This document shows, one piece after another, positions 7,828 to 17,001 of a DNA stretch of 64,000 nucleotides. The notes beneath the pieces were generated by a model. It did no database searches, was not told where the DNA came from, and worked only from the letters and a program-made list of their open reading frames with translations. Origin of the DNA: Paenarthrobacter aurescens TC1 (lineage in GTDB: Bacteria; Actinomycetota; Actinomycetes; Actinomycetales; Micrococcaceae); the NCBI GenBank assembly GCA_000014925.1, contig CP000476.1, forward strand, positions 1 through 64,000. The letters are read 5' to 3'. Position numbers and translations under genes: made by a program. The number at the start of each line of letters is the position of its first letter. Position 1 is the stretch's first letter.

Positions 7828-9528
7828 TCAGTTGAAGCGCTTGCCGAAGAAACCGCCTGTGTCATATTCGTCAGTCAACGTGGCGCACTGATGGAACTCG
7901 AGGTCAGAGACAGTTGCCGAGGCCTTTTCCAGATCGTCCGAATTCAGAGCGACCACGTATTGGAGGCCTCGATCGCGGCACACATTGGCTGCGAGGCTCA
8001 GAGCGGAGGCAGTCTGCCTGGCCTCCACGGCGTCGTACAAGTGGCTGTCATGTACTAAGAAATCCGGTCCGTTGCCAGATCTGTGGGCTGTCACAGCCAT
8101 CGCCAAATCAAAGCAGAAGATCTCGATGCTCTTCACTCCAGCGCTGCTGTCCCCGCCAAGCGTGGGAGTGAACACATACCCCTGATCGCTTTCCCGAATT
8201 CCAAGGGTTGCGGGACGTTTTTTCCCATAGATCTCAAAGGCGAACTCGGTAAACAGTGAACCGATCATTTGAACATGCTCGTCACGCGAGTGAAGACTCA
8301 GCTTGGTTGAGTCCTCGAGTGCCATCGCTTGCTTCTGGAGGTGGGATTTGGCCTCCTTCAAGGCCCCTACATTGGCGAGCTTCTCACGTAGCTCAGCAAT
8401 CTTCCCTTCGGTTGCGCCAAGGTCTTTCTGCATCGCTTGAAATGTTTCGAGTGCCCCGCCAGCTTGGAGAAGAACCATCAGTTCTGCCCTCTGTGCATCC
8501 AGTTCAGCGCTGTCTCGGGCCATTACCAGCACTGCTTCCTCAGCGTCGGAAAGTTCTTGGGCCAGATACATGCGGCGGTTTCGTACGACAGACTCATGGA
8601 ACGCCGCAACCTCCGCGTAGCTTCGAAGGGCACGCTCCGGGAAGACAATGCCGACTTGCTCGTAAACATCAGTCAGGTAGCCGTGGTCCGGTTGCTCACG
8701 CTCCTCGCCAACAAGCGAATGCTGAAGGTCCTTCGTTCGTTGGAGGGCCAGGGCAGCGTCGTCGTTGAGTTGTCGAATACGGCGAGAAAGCTCGTCGGCC
8801 CGCTCCAGATGTTCGGCATACATCTCGATCACATGAAAGTTCTCCAATTGCCGTTCTAGAGAAAGTCTGCCTAGCGTCAAGGTGGAGATTTCGGCCTCAA
8901 GCTCCTCAGTTGAGCCGACTACACGGCCGAAGATTGGATCCTTGGCTGCCGTGCGCAACGACTGGAGGCTTTTCTTCGAAGTTGAAATTTCCATTGCTCG
9001 GCGAGGGATGCTTGTATCAAGTCCGAAAAGGTATGCAAGGGGAAGCTGGGTTGCCAGGTTCGCCTGTCGCGAATTCGTTCTGACAGCTTCTTGAAAGCCG
9101 CCTGATGATTCGCTTCTCAAGTAGTACGCAATGAGCTGCCTAAAGGATGGCTGAGATCCACTGCCGGGCAGCCCGAACAGTTCGCGCCCGAGCACGTCCT
9201 TGAGGCCCTCGAGATTCGTTTTCGCCCCACCCAGGAGTATCTCGTTTGGGTTCTGTCCAGACCTTCGTATAGCGGTCGTTGAGCTGCCGAATTGCATAGT
9301 CAGTTCGAATGAATAGTCCACGATCTCGGGACGCCGAGTCACGTGATCGGTGCCTGCCGATGCGCCGAGCAGGAAGTCCAAGGTCTCTATGAAGCTGCTC
9401 TTCCCGACTGCGTTCCTGCTGTCCTCGGTCGACGCATCCTTGGTTCTTTCGGCAACCGCAATGTTTAGACCTGGTTGGAAACTTGCGGCCTTGAAGTTTG
9501 GAAGATCGCTAGTGAGGGTTAGTAGCAT
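7828..9528 (-). CDS. ABC-3C system ATPase (DUF2326-type, SMC-like)
   Basis: 566 residues with an ABC/SMC-like split ATPase layout. The N-terminal P-loop is RNAVGKSSFIETLDFLLG (about residues 39-56), a long coiled-coil runs from roughly 170 to 410, and the C-terminal lobe has FVHDSHLYDAVEARQ-type Walker B/H-loop elements near 480-500 (the FLVHDSHLYD segment). Only one 'VGKSS' loop is present, as in the Rad50/RecF-like ATPases of the ABC three-component conflict systems. The start follows GGAAG, and it overlaps the end of the MC6 gene by 20 bp. It probably senses or remodels nucleic acid and triggers the partner effector; this role comes from family knowledge and context. Confidence 0.82.
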   Translation of the reverse strand: MLLTLTSDLPNFKAASFQPGLNIAVAERTKDASTEDSRNAVGKSSFIETLDFLLGASAGTDHVTRRPEIVDYSFELTMQFGSSTTAIRRSGQNPNEILLGGAKTNLEGLKDVLGRELFGLPGSGSQPSFRQLIAYYLRSESSGGFQEAVRTNSRQANLATQLPLAYLFGLDTSIPRRAMEISTSKKSLQSLRTAAKDPIFGRVVGSTEELEAEISTLTLGRLSLERQLENFHVIEMYAEHLERADELSRRIRQLNDDAALALQRTKDLQHSLVGEEREQPDHGYLTDVYEQVGIVFPERALRSYAEVAAFHESVVRNRRMYLAQELSDAEEAVLVMARDSAELDAQRAELMVLLQAGGALETFQAMQKDLGATEGKIAELREKLANVGALKEAKSHLQKQAMALEDSTKLSLHSRDEHVQMIGSLFTEFAFEIYGKKRPATLGIRESDQGYVFTPTLGGDSSAGVKSIEIFCFDLAMAVTAHRSGNGPDFLVHDSHLYDAVEARQTASALSLAANVCRDRGLQYVVALNSDDLEKASATVSDLEFHQCATLTDEYDTGGFFGKRFN

Positions 9529-9784
9529 TGTCTATCTTCCTTAGTAGGCCGTGCTCTAACTGCACAGCTCCGATGCTAAAGGTCACGTCCAGGGCCAGCG
9601 CAAACCACCAAAACGGGACGGATGACTGCATTCGCTGTTTTGCTCGCCAATCGTTCAGCCTGGTCCATGTTTCTGCCACAGACAGTGGGGAGTCGAGCTG
9701 AAGTAATATCTGACCCCCCAGTGTCAGCAATGCCTGATCCGCTTCGATGAACTTAGAGGGCAGCAGCACGAATCCGAACCTCAT
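9509..9784 (-). CDS. ABC-3C system middle component (MC6-like)
   Basis: A 91-residue protein starting at the ATG at 9784 (a TTG start at 9814 is possible but has no ribosome site). It begins MRFGFVLLPSKFIEADQALLTLGG, then a winged-helix-like segment (LSVAETWTRLNDW), and ends with ALDVTFSIGAVQLEHGLLRK. This is the pattern of middle component 6: the 'LLPSK...D.ALL..G..IL' opening and the 'ALD...IGA..L..G.L' ending. It overlaps the effector gene by 32 bp upstream and the ATPase gene by 20 bp downstream. Middle components are thought to bridge the ATPase and the effector. Confidence 0.78.
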   Translation of the reverse strand: MRFGFVLLPSKFIEADQALLTLGGQILLQLDSPLSVAETWTRLNDWRAKQRMQSSVPFWWFALALDVTFSIGAVQLEHGLLRKIDNATNPH

Positions 9785-10688
9785 CCGGGGTTTCGAAAAG
9801 CAGGCAGGACTCAAAGAAATGAGTCACTACGAGAAGCGCAGCGCTCCGCTGTTGCTCGATCTCAGGGGACAGTTCATCACCGAACGCTTCTTCCGCCAAG
9901 GAGTCGCAGAGACCATAGAAGACCTCGTCAGCGCTGGAAGCCGTTGCCCGGAAGCCGTCGTACCGCATGCGCAAATTCTCCGAGACCTGAAACTGCTCGC
10001 CGGGCGTAGCGTGCTTGAAGTAGTACCGCACGTGATGCGTGTGGTTTTTGGTCTCCGTGATGAGCTTGACGGTTGAGGGACTGAACCTGTTGTATTCCAT
10101 TTTCTTCAAGGGAACAGGAAGAGTTTCATCGACATCCACGATCAATCTGGAGCGTGAAAGGAGCTTTACACACTCGGCGATGTAGGACATCCCGGCCGGG
10201 CGGTCCGACGCGGGTGCGCCTAAGAGCCTTGAGAGCTTGGCTCGATCGAGATCGGCATAGACGTTGTCCCAGAGGACTTGGGGAGGCCAGTGTTCAATTG
10301 AATGAGGGTGGCCGGCGGATTTCATAGCTGCCATAGCCTGGGCCGCCATCGTCGGAAGCCCATTGGCATTATTGTGCACAAACGCCCAGGTTTCCATAAC
10401 GTTTGACCAGTGGGCCGCAGCCTTCGTGTAATCGCCCTGAATCTTTGCCCGAACGTAAGCGTCGCTTGGGCTGGTCGCTCCGTAGCACGCCAACATTAAT
10501 CCTTTGACATACCCATCGCAGCCCTTGTCGCCCCTGCCAGCTGCGTCGACCTGGATGAAGTCACCTCCATGGCGAGCCAACATCGCATTGCTTACCAAGT
10601 CCTCCCAAGCCCGGCCCTCTGCGCGAACGCATTGGACTGTGAAGTGGCCGTAAAACCATGCAAGCTCGAAATCACTTGGCACTGCCAT
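9753..10688 (-). CDS. ABC-3C system effector, nuclease-like N-terminal domain
   Basis: 311 residues and the first gene of the leftward ABC-3C operon. Residues 20-75 carry WEDLVSNAM, GGDFIQVDAAGRGDKGCDGY and LMLACYG. These match the E...GDF..V...G.GD...DGY...(Q/A)CYA/G signature of restriction-endonuclease-like domains in ABC-3C effectors. The rest is mixed helical and unrecognised, and includes a conserved-looking Trp-rich stretch near 130-145. The predicted role is nucleic-acid cleavage on activation by the ATPase/MC6 partners, as in phage defence. The nuclease function is inferred: the acidic residues are visible but the lysine of a PD-(D/E)XK core is replaced or shifted. Confidence 0.75.
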   Translation of the reverse strand: MAVPSDFELAWFYGHFTVQCVRAEGRAWEDLVSNAMLARHGGDFIQVDAAGRGDKGCDGYVKGLMLACYGATSPSDAYVRAKIQGDYTKAAAHWSNVMETWAFVHNNANGLPTMAAQAMAAMKSAGHPHSIEHWPPQVLWDNVYADLDRAKLSRLLGAPASDRPAGMSYIAECVKLLSRSRLIVDVDETLPVPLKKMEYNRFSPSTVKLITETKNHTHHVRYYFKHATPGEQFQVSENLRMRYDGFRATASSADEVFYGLCDSLAEEAFGDELSPEIEQQRSAALLVVTHFFESCLLFETPDEVRIRAAAL

Positions 10689-11053
10689 ATTTAACCCCCT
10701 CAGCCATGGTGTTGATTCTATGACGCAAACTTCATCCTGTTGGCATGGCCACTCTTGAGCAAAAGCTGACTCCCGAGAGCAGGAAGAATGTCTTGAATTA
10801 CCTCAGTGGCGCAAAGTGCGGGCAACGTCTTCAATCAAAAACGACCGATATTGAGCCGCAGCTGCCCGTAGGTCGAACCCTGGCGGCGGGGTAGGGCCAT
10901 CGGGTGCGTCGGAACTCAAGACCGCAATCAAAGTCGGTCAAAGGACTTCGCGTAGCGTTTGTGACCTAAGCCAGCCGTGTATGCCTGGCTTAAGGGTTGA
11001 AACCAACTGTGCCGAGAAGCCTCCCCACGCTGTCAGTCGGTGATACTCGACTC
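10689..11053. other. Intergenic divergent region with a possible 49-codon ORF
   Basis: This stretch separates the ABC-3C operon (leftward) from the DUF3883-type gene (rightward) and must hold promoters for both. A 49-codon frame at 10745-10894 (+), beginning MATLEQKLTPESRKNV, has no convincing ribosome site and no family I recognise. It may be a remnant. Nothing else is evident. Confidence 0.4.
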
Positions 11054-11884
11054 ATGGTTCTAAACATCAGGCTCATTGACCGACAGACCGCTGACAGCGA
11101 TGATCCTCTCCCGCGTGGATGGTGGGGCTACGATGCTCAGGCAACTCCCGAAGAGCTCTGGGAACACAACCGAGGGGTTTGGATTCTCAACGACAAGCGC
11201 ATCGCAGACGAACGTTGGGCTGCTCTGAACTATCAAGGACGAATCATCCTAGTTGCAGAACTCCACGGGCCGGATCACGAGATCGTTGTTGATAATCGCA
11301 CAGGAACGTCTAAGAAGGCACTGAAGGGACGTGTGCTGCTCGCAGGGAATCCGATTCATGATGTCCTTATCGGTGAAGAGGTCATCTACCGTAGGAATCC
11401 GGTTTCATATGATCCGGATCCTGCCATCGCTGAGACCCTCGACGGCGCCGCGGATGAAAGTTCATTGGATGTGCCGGGCGTCGGAGGTCAGGGGGTGCAG
11501 ATGGACCCCGACTTGAGGAAAGCAATTGAGAATGCTGCACAGGACCGATTGATGCGTCACTACCGAGACGACGGCTGGCATGTGGCCGACACCCGGCACA
11601 ATCGCCCTTATGATGCGGTTGCCGTAAAGGGCTCGGAGATGCTTTTCCTGGAAGCAAAAGGCACTCAGAGCAGAGGCGAGACCGTCATAGTTACTCGCAA
11701 CGAAGTCGCGAATGCCCGCCAACATCCGGGCCTTTGCATCATGGGAGTTTGGTCGGGCATGAGGTTGGTCGACGGAGTAGTGGATCCCGAGGCGGGGGCA
11801 TTTAGGCTCCTTGCTTTCGAACCGGACGATGACGCACTCCGGCCGCGAGACTTCGACTGGACGCTTCCTGCCAGCGAAATCTAA
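11054..11884 (+). CDS. DUF3883-type PD-(D/E)XK nuclease-fold protein
   Basis: 276 residues from the ATG at 11054; a TTG at 10997 would add 19 residues but sits directly against its only purine-rich stretch. The N-terminal half (WGYDAQATPEELWEHNRGVW) is a compact domain of unknown role. The C-terminal half has the DUF3883 pattern: a helix with AAQDRLMRHYRDDGW, then RPYDAV, FLEAKGTQ and VTRNEVANAR. The D, the E-x-K and the following helix correspond to a PD-(D/E)XK nuclease core. DUF3883 domains are common in defence and restriction loci. It stands alone on this strand opposite the ABC-3C operon. Nuclease activity is an inference. Confidence 0.7.
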   Translation: MVLNIRLIDRQTADSDDPLPRGWWGYDAQATPEELWEHNRGVWILNDKRIADERWAALNYQGRIILVAELHGPDHEIVVDNRTGTSKKALKGRVLLAGNPIHDVLIGEEVIYRRNPVSYDPDPAIAETLDGAADESSLDVPGVGGQGVQMDPDLRKAIENAAQDRLMRHYRDDGWHVADTRHNRPYDAVAVKGSEMLFLEAKGTQSRGETVIVTRNEVANARQHPGLCIMGVWSGMRLVDGVVDPEAGAFRLLAFEPDDDALRPRDFDWTLPASEI

Positions 11885-12145
11885 AAGCCCCCGCGGGACC
11901 TCGCATGTAATAGAGGGGCGTTGTCCGAGGGGCGTGTCGATGACGACCAGTCCGGCGGCGACTGACAGGGAAAAGGTTCGTCGGACCGAAGAGGTGTCTC
12001 TAAAAGCTAAAGCTTTCCGAGACGGTCGAAGATGCCGGGAAATGTCATGGATGGATCCCGGAAACTAGGGAGGCGCTTTGTCTCATAAACATGCCTCACC
12101 GTGAATCGTCTTAGTTGCACTACGTAGGGGTATTTTCAAGGCAGA
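11885..12145. other. Intergenic, promoter region of serine recombinase
   Basis: 261 bp without a supported gene. Resolvases usually act at a res site immediately upstream of their gene, so this is where one would be expected. I cannot resolve clear dimer sites by eye. Confidence 0.35.
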
Positions 12146-12775
12146 ATGAAGCGCATGAGATTACTGGGGTACACGAGGGTAAGCACGGCGGCCCAGGATG
12201 CGCAGCTGCAGCTGGATGCACTCATGTCAGCCGACGTGCAGAGGCGTGACATTTTCTCCGATGTGACCTCGGGCAGTAAGGCTGCTGCCGGCAGGCCGGG
12301 CATGAAGAAGCTTCTCGACTACGCAGAAGCGGGGGATACCTTGGTGGTGTGGAGGGTGGACCGTTTGGGCAGGTCCTTGATTGATGTCCTCAACACGGTC
12401 AACCTGCTGCAGAGCAGGGGAGTGGCACTGCGCTCCATCTCAGACGGAATTGACCCCGCAACCACCACAGGCAGGCTAATGCTCAACATGCTGGCCACCT
12501 TGGCGGACTATGAACGCGAGCTCATCACTGAACGCGTCAACGCCGGCATAGCCGCCGCCAGAGCGAACGGGACCAGGTTCGGCCGACCCATGGCGGATCC
12601 CTCAGTTGTCGCCAGCAAGCTCGAAATCGCTCAGCAGGAACGCGCCAAAGGCCGCACAGCAGAGGAAGCCGCCAAATTGGTCGGGTGGAGCCGCGCAACC
12701 CTGTACCGACATCAACAGGCGCGATCGCGCAGTACCCACGCCTCCGAGCAAGTGCTGACACCTTCTGTTGTATGA
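12146..12775 (+). CDS. Serine recombinase (resolvase/invertase family)
   Basis: 209 residues. The catalytic N-terminal domain opens YTRVSTAAQ, giving the nucleophile serine near residue 13. VVWRVDRLGRS (about 73-83) and the YERELITERVNAG hinge helix (about 125-137) follow. The C-terminal helix-turn-helix (TAEEAAKLVGWSRATLYRHQ) is at about 170-190. Its length is that of a small resolvase/invertase. No transposase lies nearby, so it more likely serves plasmid dimer resolution or is a relic of a Tn3-type element. Its stop overlaps the next start by ATGA. Confidence 0.93.
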   Translation: MKRMRLLGYTRVSTAAQDAQLQLDALMSADVQRRDIFSDVTSGSKAAAGRPGMKKLLDYAEAGDTLVVWRVDRLGRSLIDVLNTVNLLQSRGVALRSISDGIDPATTTGRLMLNMLATLADYERELITERVNAGIAAARANGTRFGRPMADPSVVASKLEIAQQERAKGRTAEEAAKLVGWSRATLYRHQQARSRSTHASEQVLTPSVV

Positions 12776-13362
12776 AACTGGCTCCTGAATCAAGCCGTGA
12801 GCGCTTCCGTCGCGCCTGGCCGATGGTGTTGGGGCTGGCGGCCAACGTCGTCGTGGTTGCCATCGCCTTTGTGTATTTTTTCAGCGCGCTTGAGGGGATG
12901 ATGCAATCGGGAGGGCCTGCATGGGTTCTCTGGTCGAGTTCATTCCTGCTGGGCGTAGTCGTCCTGCAGTGGCTTTGCATTTCCTTGATGAACGGGTACA
13001 GGCCGGCCAGCGGGCTGGCAGACCTCAGCGAAACTGGGAATTTATGGCACTTGACCCGGAACCCGGAGCTGCTGGAGCAGGCGAAGACTCATGGATGGGT
13101 GGCCATCTCCCCGGAGCGCTGCCGGCCATTGGCCCGGATGTTCAACCGAGCCCACCTGTTGGCCCTTCCCCGGCGTGCCGTGTACGTCTTCTCTACATTG
13201 CCAGGGCGGGCGCATGTCCGTCAGAACGTCTCCCAACGGCAAATGGTTGGGCTTCTGATGTTGGACGCGGCAGCTGTCAGTGGTGGCGTCTATACAAGGT
13301 CGAGGGATGGTGCGGTGGCCTTGCTTGAAGGATATGACGGCCCGGCTCAGGTCGTGGAATAG
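12772..13362 (+). CDS. Hypothetical membrane protein coupled to the recombinase
   Basis: 196 residues starting at the ATG that overlaps the recombinase stop (ATGA); an upstream in-frame start at 12685 would lie inside the recombinase. Two hydrophobic helices occur at about residues 15-40 and 50-70, followed by a soluble C-terminal part with no motif I recognise (SPERCRPLARMFNRAHLLALPRRAVYVF). The coupling suggests co-expression, but I cannot say why a membrane protein would follow a resolvase. Confidence 0.6.
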   Translation: MKLAPESSRERFRRAWPMVLGLAANVVVVAIAFVYFFSALEGMMQSGGPAWVLWSSSFLLGVVVLQWLCISLMNGYRPASGLADLSETGNLWHLTRNPELLEQAKTHGWVAISPERCRPLARMFNRAHLLALPRRAVYVFSTLPGRAHVRQNVSQRQMVGLLMLDAAAVSGGVYTRSRDGAVALLEGYDGPAQVVE

Positions 13363-13427
13363 ACTCGTACACGCCACTTTGGCCGGCAACCATTTCGTAA
13401 GCCCCCCCATGAGCCGACGTCCAGTGT

Positions 13428-14300
13428 CTAGTTCGGCCACATCTCAAATCTCAGGCTGTCAGGCGTTGTCTTGCTGCGGCAGATGACATCCGCTTGGCCG
13501 GTTTGCTTTTCCCCGGCGCTGGCGTAGAAGCAAATGAAGTCCGACGTTTCGATGCTCCGCGCGCCGGCCGGGGCTCCTGTTTTGTATACCCGGTCGAAGG
13601 TGGCTCGGGCTTCATCGCAGGAGATGCCGTTGAGTTTCTCGTACCGGTTCCCTCCTCCGATACAGCCAACCCGTGTGACCTTCTCAGGGTGCAGTACCAA
13701 GGATGTAATGACCTTCGCCGTCTCCTGGAATTCTGCGCTCTCTGCATAGGTCTTCGCCGCAGATGTTATCTGCTCCATGCTAGGCGTGTTGGCCCCTTCG
13801 AGTGTGGGCACATGGCCTCGGAAGGAAACGAAGTATCCGCCGGCGGGGATCTCTATGTCTGATCTGTCGAGGGATTCTTTGCTGTCTACGGCCATCAACC
13901 CGTAGACAGCGGCTTGGCTTCCGATCCCTTGGCCGGGGTACCCCTGGACAACCAGGTTCACGTCTTGTCCGGCAGGTCCTTTGATTCCTGGCACCGGTGA
14001 GCTGAAGCCTGTGTCGAAGCCATAGCCGAGACTGAGGTAAGCGAGCGTTGACACCTTGTCCCGCAGTACTGCTCGTTCTTTACCTTGGGCGTCAACAACG
14101 GTGTAGGCATTGTTTTCACCTTCGGCTGGAGTGACTGTCCAGCCTGTCGGGTACCTGAAGCTCAAGGTACCGTCCGCGGTCGTGAACGTCTCACCTGAGC
14201 GTGGTGTGGCAGACTGGGTGGCCTCGTTGCTGCAAGCCGATAGAACCAGGGTAAGGGCAGCGACGAGGATGGCAGCGGAAGAAACTCTGTGGGCTCTCAT
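13428..14300 (-). CDS. Secreted lipoprotein of unknown function
   Basis: 290 residues. The signal peptide ends in a lipobox (LSAC, cysteine near residue 23), so the protein should be lipid-anchored outside the membrane. The mature part begins with a Ser/Thr-rich spacer and then a domain with DGTLSFRYPTGWTV, the typical opening of PsbP-like/Mog1-like secreted domains in actinobacterial lipoproteins. Later cysteines (VGCIGGGN, GISCDEA, FICFYA, VICRS) may form disulfides. It is convergent with the membrane gene upstream and isolated otherwise. Confidence 0.72.
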   Translation of the reverse strand: MRAHRVSSAAILVAALTLVLSACSNEATQSATPRSGETFTTADGTLSFRYPTGWTVTPAEGENNAYTVVDAQGKERAVLRDKVSTLAYLSLGYGFDTGFSSPVPGIKGPAGQDVNLVVQGYPGQGIGSQAAVYGLMAVDSKESLDRSDIEIPAGGYFVSFRGHVPTLEGANTPSMEQITSAAKTYAESAEFQETAKVITSLVLHPEKVTRVGCIGGGNRYEKLNGISCDEARATFDRVYKTGAPAGARSIETSDFICFYASAGEKQTGQADVICRSKTTPDSLRFEMWPN

Positions 14301-14852
14301 GCCACGTATGCTAGGCGGCTACCACTCAACTGTCTTGTCACAGCCATCGCGCCCATCGACAGATATTGATATGTCGGATCGAGCAACGGCAAGCGCCGGT
14401 GAAGTGCAGCAAACCATCCCCGCTGCATAGGCTGTGCCCATTGCCCGCTCACCATTGGTGGGACGAAAAACTCAAGGTGAGGGTGGGCCTTGGGTACAGG
14501 CGGTCAGCTGGGTCCCGTCGTCCACCTGGGTGCGGGAAAAGCCCGAAGGATTTAGCTTTTGCCGTGCCCCTGTGGGCGAGGGGCAAGCAACCCCGGCCAG
14601 AAAAAACTACGAAAGGAGGAGTTCACGGCTTCCTCATTCCCCGCGCCGCCGACACTTAAATGAAACCTGTGTCCACTGCCATGGCCTATGATCTTTTCAG
14701 CGGGTGCGCGAGTTATCCGATGGCAGGTATCACCGACTGGATTCCTGACTGTGAAAGAGCTTGGCTCTGACTCGTGGCGCTGTATCTGTGTTTGTCGTAC
14801 GTGTGTCATGTTGCCAGTAATCCCGAGTCGGCGGGGTCTACGAAGGAGCATC
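14301..14852. other. 552-bp region without a supported gene
   Basis: Lies between the lipoprotein gene (leftward) and the unknown gene at 14853. It holds an inverted repeat around TGCCCC...GGGGCA near 14566-14585 and a perfect Shine-Dalgarno-like AAAGGAGG at 14612-14619 that no start codon follows within useful distance. Hence it may be a decayed gene start or part of an untranslated RNA. No other signal is seen. Confidence 0.35.
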
Positions 14853-15731
14853 ATGCCAGCGTCCCGGATTGCCCACATCGCCAGAATCCAATCGAAAGCC
14901 ACCGGCCACAGCTACAACGCTGTTCTCCACCAACTAGTCGGACGCAATCCCAACTCGGGGCTATTGCCTGCTATTCCCTCCCCGGAACAGCAGCAACTGG
15001 AGGCCTTGTTCATCAACAGGCTGGAAACCATGTATATGGAACGCAGCGATAAAGCTTGGAGTCGGCTTAATTTCGGCGTCAAGCGCCTTCATGCCGAAGC
15101 CAGGCAATTGACTCTCTTCCTTAGCCCGTCAACCAGCCTGACGCATCTCGCCGTCCAGCTTCTGCCTGTGATCACCTCACCGGACGCCGACGCTGAGGTC
15201 CACGGGATACCCGGGCTTCGCGCTACCGCCCATCCTTTGGGGCTCTGTCTCTATCGTCCTGGGATAGACGCAAGGATTGTCCTCTCTGGAATTACCGCGG
15301 AAGAGTTCGAACAAGCTCACCATGCGGGCTTTAGTGTGCCGCACAGCCAGGTGCGTTGCGCCGCCACGGCCATGCCTGATGAGTGGACAACGGAAGAACG
15401 CACGTTTGCTGCCTACTACGGTTCCACTCTTGGCGCTGCCTCCACTATTGAAAGCGCCTTGCTTCGCCGTATCTGCCTCTTTAGCGTCCAAAATCCTAAG
15501 TCGGCACGAACCTGGCACAATCTTCCGGGCGGAATTTGCGTCGAGCTCTCCTTCGAATCGTTCTCCTTAGACCAGTTCGGGGAGCTGCTCGTCATGCTCA
15601 CCTCGCCATACCTGAACCCACCAATGGCCCTGCAGTCGAGGCACTTCAATGCTGAGTACAACTGGGGCAGGATCACCCTCAGCTGCGCGGGAACGGAACA
15701 GGAAATCGAGATCCGCACAACCCTCAGATAA
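14853..15731 (+). CDS. Hypothetical protein
   Basis: 292 residues; the ATG at 14853 follows GAAGGAG at good spacing, whereas the longer frame from 14688 is unsupported. It begins MPASRIAHIARIQSKATGHSYNAVLHQL, a short helix-turn-helix-like segment seen at the start of various actinobacterial mobile-element proteins. The remainder is a mixed alpha/beta protein without catalytic motifs I recognise. A strong hairpin follows the stop, so it is probably a single-gene unit. Confidence 0.6.
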   Translation: MPASRIAHIARIQSKATGHSYNAVLHQLVGRNPNSGLLPAIPSPEQQQLEALFINRLETMYMERSDKAWSRLNFGVKRLHAEARQLTLFLSPSTSLTHLAVQLLPVITSPDADAEVHGIPGLRATAHPLGLCLYRPGIDARIVLSGITAEEFEQAHHAGFSVPHSQVRCAATAMPDEWTTEERTFAAYYGSTLGAASTIESALLRRICLFSVQNPKSARTWHNLPGGICVELSFESFSLDQFGELLVMLTSPYLNPPMALQSRHFNAEYNWGRITLSCAGTEQEIEIRTTLR

Positions 15732-15745
15732 CCAACGAGGCAAAG

Positions 15746-15778
15746 CAAAGGAGGAAACCCGGTGGGTCTCCTCCTTTG
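15746..15778 (+). terminator. Strong intrinsic-type hairpin after the gene ending at 15731
   Basis: CAAAGGAGGAAACCC pairs with GGGTCTCCTCCTTTG across a 3-nt loop: a 15-bp stem with one mismatch, 15 bp after the stop codon. There is no long T tract, which is common for terminators in high-GC actinobacteria. The remaining bases to 16006 show nothing beyond a short TGGATCG tandem. Confidence 0.7.
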
Positions 15779-16006
15779 TACTTATGTCCTGGAATCTTGG
15801 GGGAATCATTAGGACGAGATTCACCCTAACAACTCAGCCTGACAAAACACCGAGAGGCAGCGGCTCATGGTGTGGATCGTGGATCGTGCGGCGACTGTGG
15901 GCTTACGGAGTCGGAGTTTTTAGACAGCATGATGAGGGTTGCATGCGGAGCGTTTGGTCCGGGCCGTCTCGTAGACTGCCTCTGAGCCTGTAGACCTAGG
16001 GGAGAT

Positions 16007-16912
16007 GTGAAGAAGAGCGATATGGTGTTCAACACCAAGCGAATGCCCGAAAAGTGGCGGCGTCACTTCAAGATCTACCGGGCCAAGATCAGCATCTATC
16101 TGGATACCGCGGACTTCGGCACTCCGCTCATGGTGGACGCCTCCGAGATGATGGGATTCCTTCCTCTGGGTGTAGACCAGACGTCCTTCATTGACAACAT
16201 CGGTCCAGTCAAGCCCGGAGCCGAGGCGCTGTGGGTTGAAGCTGAAGTACCCGAAGGGTTACCGTCCCGTCCCAACGTCCGCCGGATCGGGGCAATGGTG
16301 CATCGAAGCACTACGCGGACTAACTTCATGATCAAGCCCTTCACCGGCGCGGACAACGAATACTGGATTGAAGCCTATCTGCGGGACGCCGACGGGCTCT
16401 CGACCCGGTTAGAGCAAGATCTCCGGTTTCGGTTTAGCGACCAGGGGTTCCTGACGGGGCTGGAGTTCATGGCATACCGGAGCGTTCTTCGACCCGGAAG
16501 TCCGTTCGGGGATTCCAAAAGCATGAGCACCATTGGCTATGACGCTGAGGAAGGTTACCCACCGGCTGTCGAAGCGATGAACAGGGTGTTTTTCGCCCTA
16601 GCCCTGATGAATTGCCGCAACGTCACTTTGCGGGAGCGCGGTACGGGCAAACTCAAAACTTCAGCCCAAACCGGTGATGCCTTCCATGAGGTCATCATTG
16701 ACGGAAATACCCGAGGGTCTGTCGGCCCCGGGGGAGAGCCTGAGGGTGCTGGCAGACGCCATCTTGCCCGCGGTCACTTCAAGACCTTTAGTGAAGATGC
16801 GCCGCTGCTCGGGAAGCATGTGGGGACGTACTGGTGGGGTTGGCAACTTCGCGGCCAGGAAGGCTCTGGAGTCATTGAGAAGACCTACACATTGCGGGTC
16901 GGACGCCATTGA
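16007..16912 (+). CDS. Hypothetical protein of phage/mobile-element type
   Basis: 301 residues; GTG at 16007 after AGGGGAG, with the ATG at 16022 (after GAAGAG) an equally good start. There is no signal peptide or membrane segment. The C-terminal motif, approximately H-x2-RGH-x7-APLLGKHVGTYWWGWQLRG, is a pattern I associate with unannotated proteins on actinobacterial phages and plasmids. Function unknown. Confidence 0.55.
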   Translation: MKKSDMVFNTKRMPEKWRRHFKIYRAKISIYLDTADFGTPLMVDASEMMGFLPLGVDQTSFIDNIGPVKPGAEALWVEAEVPEGLPSRPNVRRIGAMVHRSTTRTNFMIKPFTGADNEYWIEAYLRDADGLSTRLEQDLRFRFSDQGFLTGLEFMAYRSVLRPGSPFGDSKSMSTIGYDAEEGYPPAVEAMNRVFFALALMNCRNVTLRERGTGKLKTSAQTGDAFHEVIIDGNTRGSVGPGGEPEGAGRRHLARGHFKTFSEDAPLLGKHVGTYWWGWQLRGQEGSGVIEKTYTLRVGRH

Positions 16913-17001
16913 CCCTGCTGACGCCCGCACAGTGAGTTGTGTTGACGAACCTAGAAGCTGACAAACGCGCTCTTTTGACGGATTGTGGGCAGAATAGGCT
17001 C

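Noticed and set aside
9781..9814. TTG start at 9814 for the MC6 protein
   Set aside because: No Shine-Dalgarno nearby, and the family homology begins with the Met at 9784.
14612..14619. AAAGGAGG as the start of an unlisted gene
   Set aside because: No ATG, GTG or TTG follows at 4-12 nt, and the next in-frame codons hit a stop within about 40 nt.
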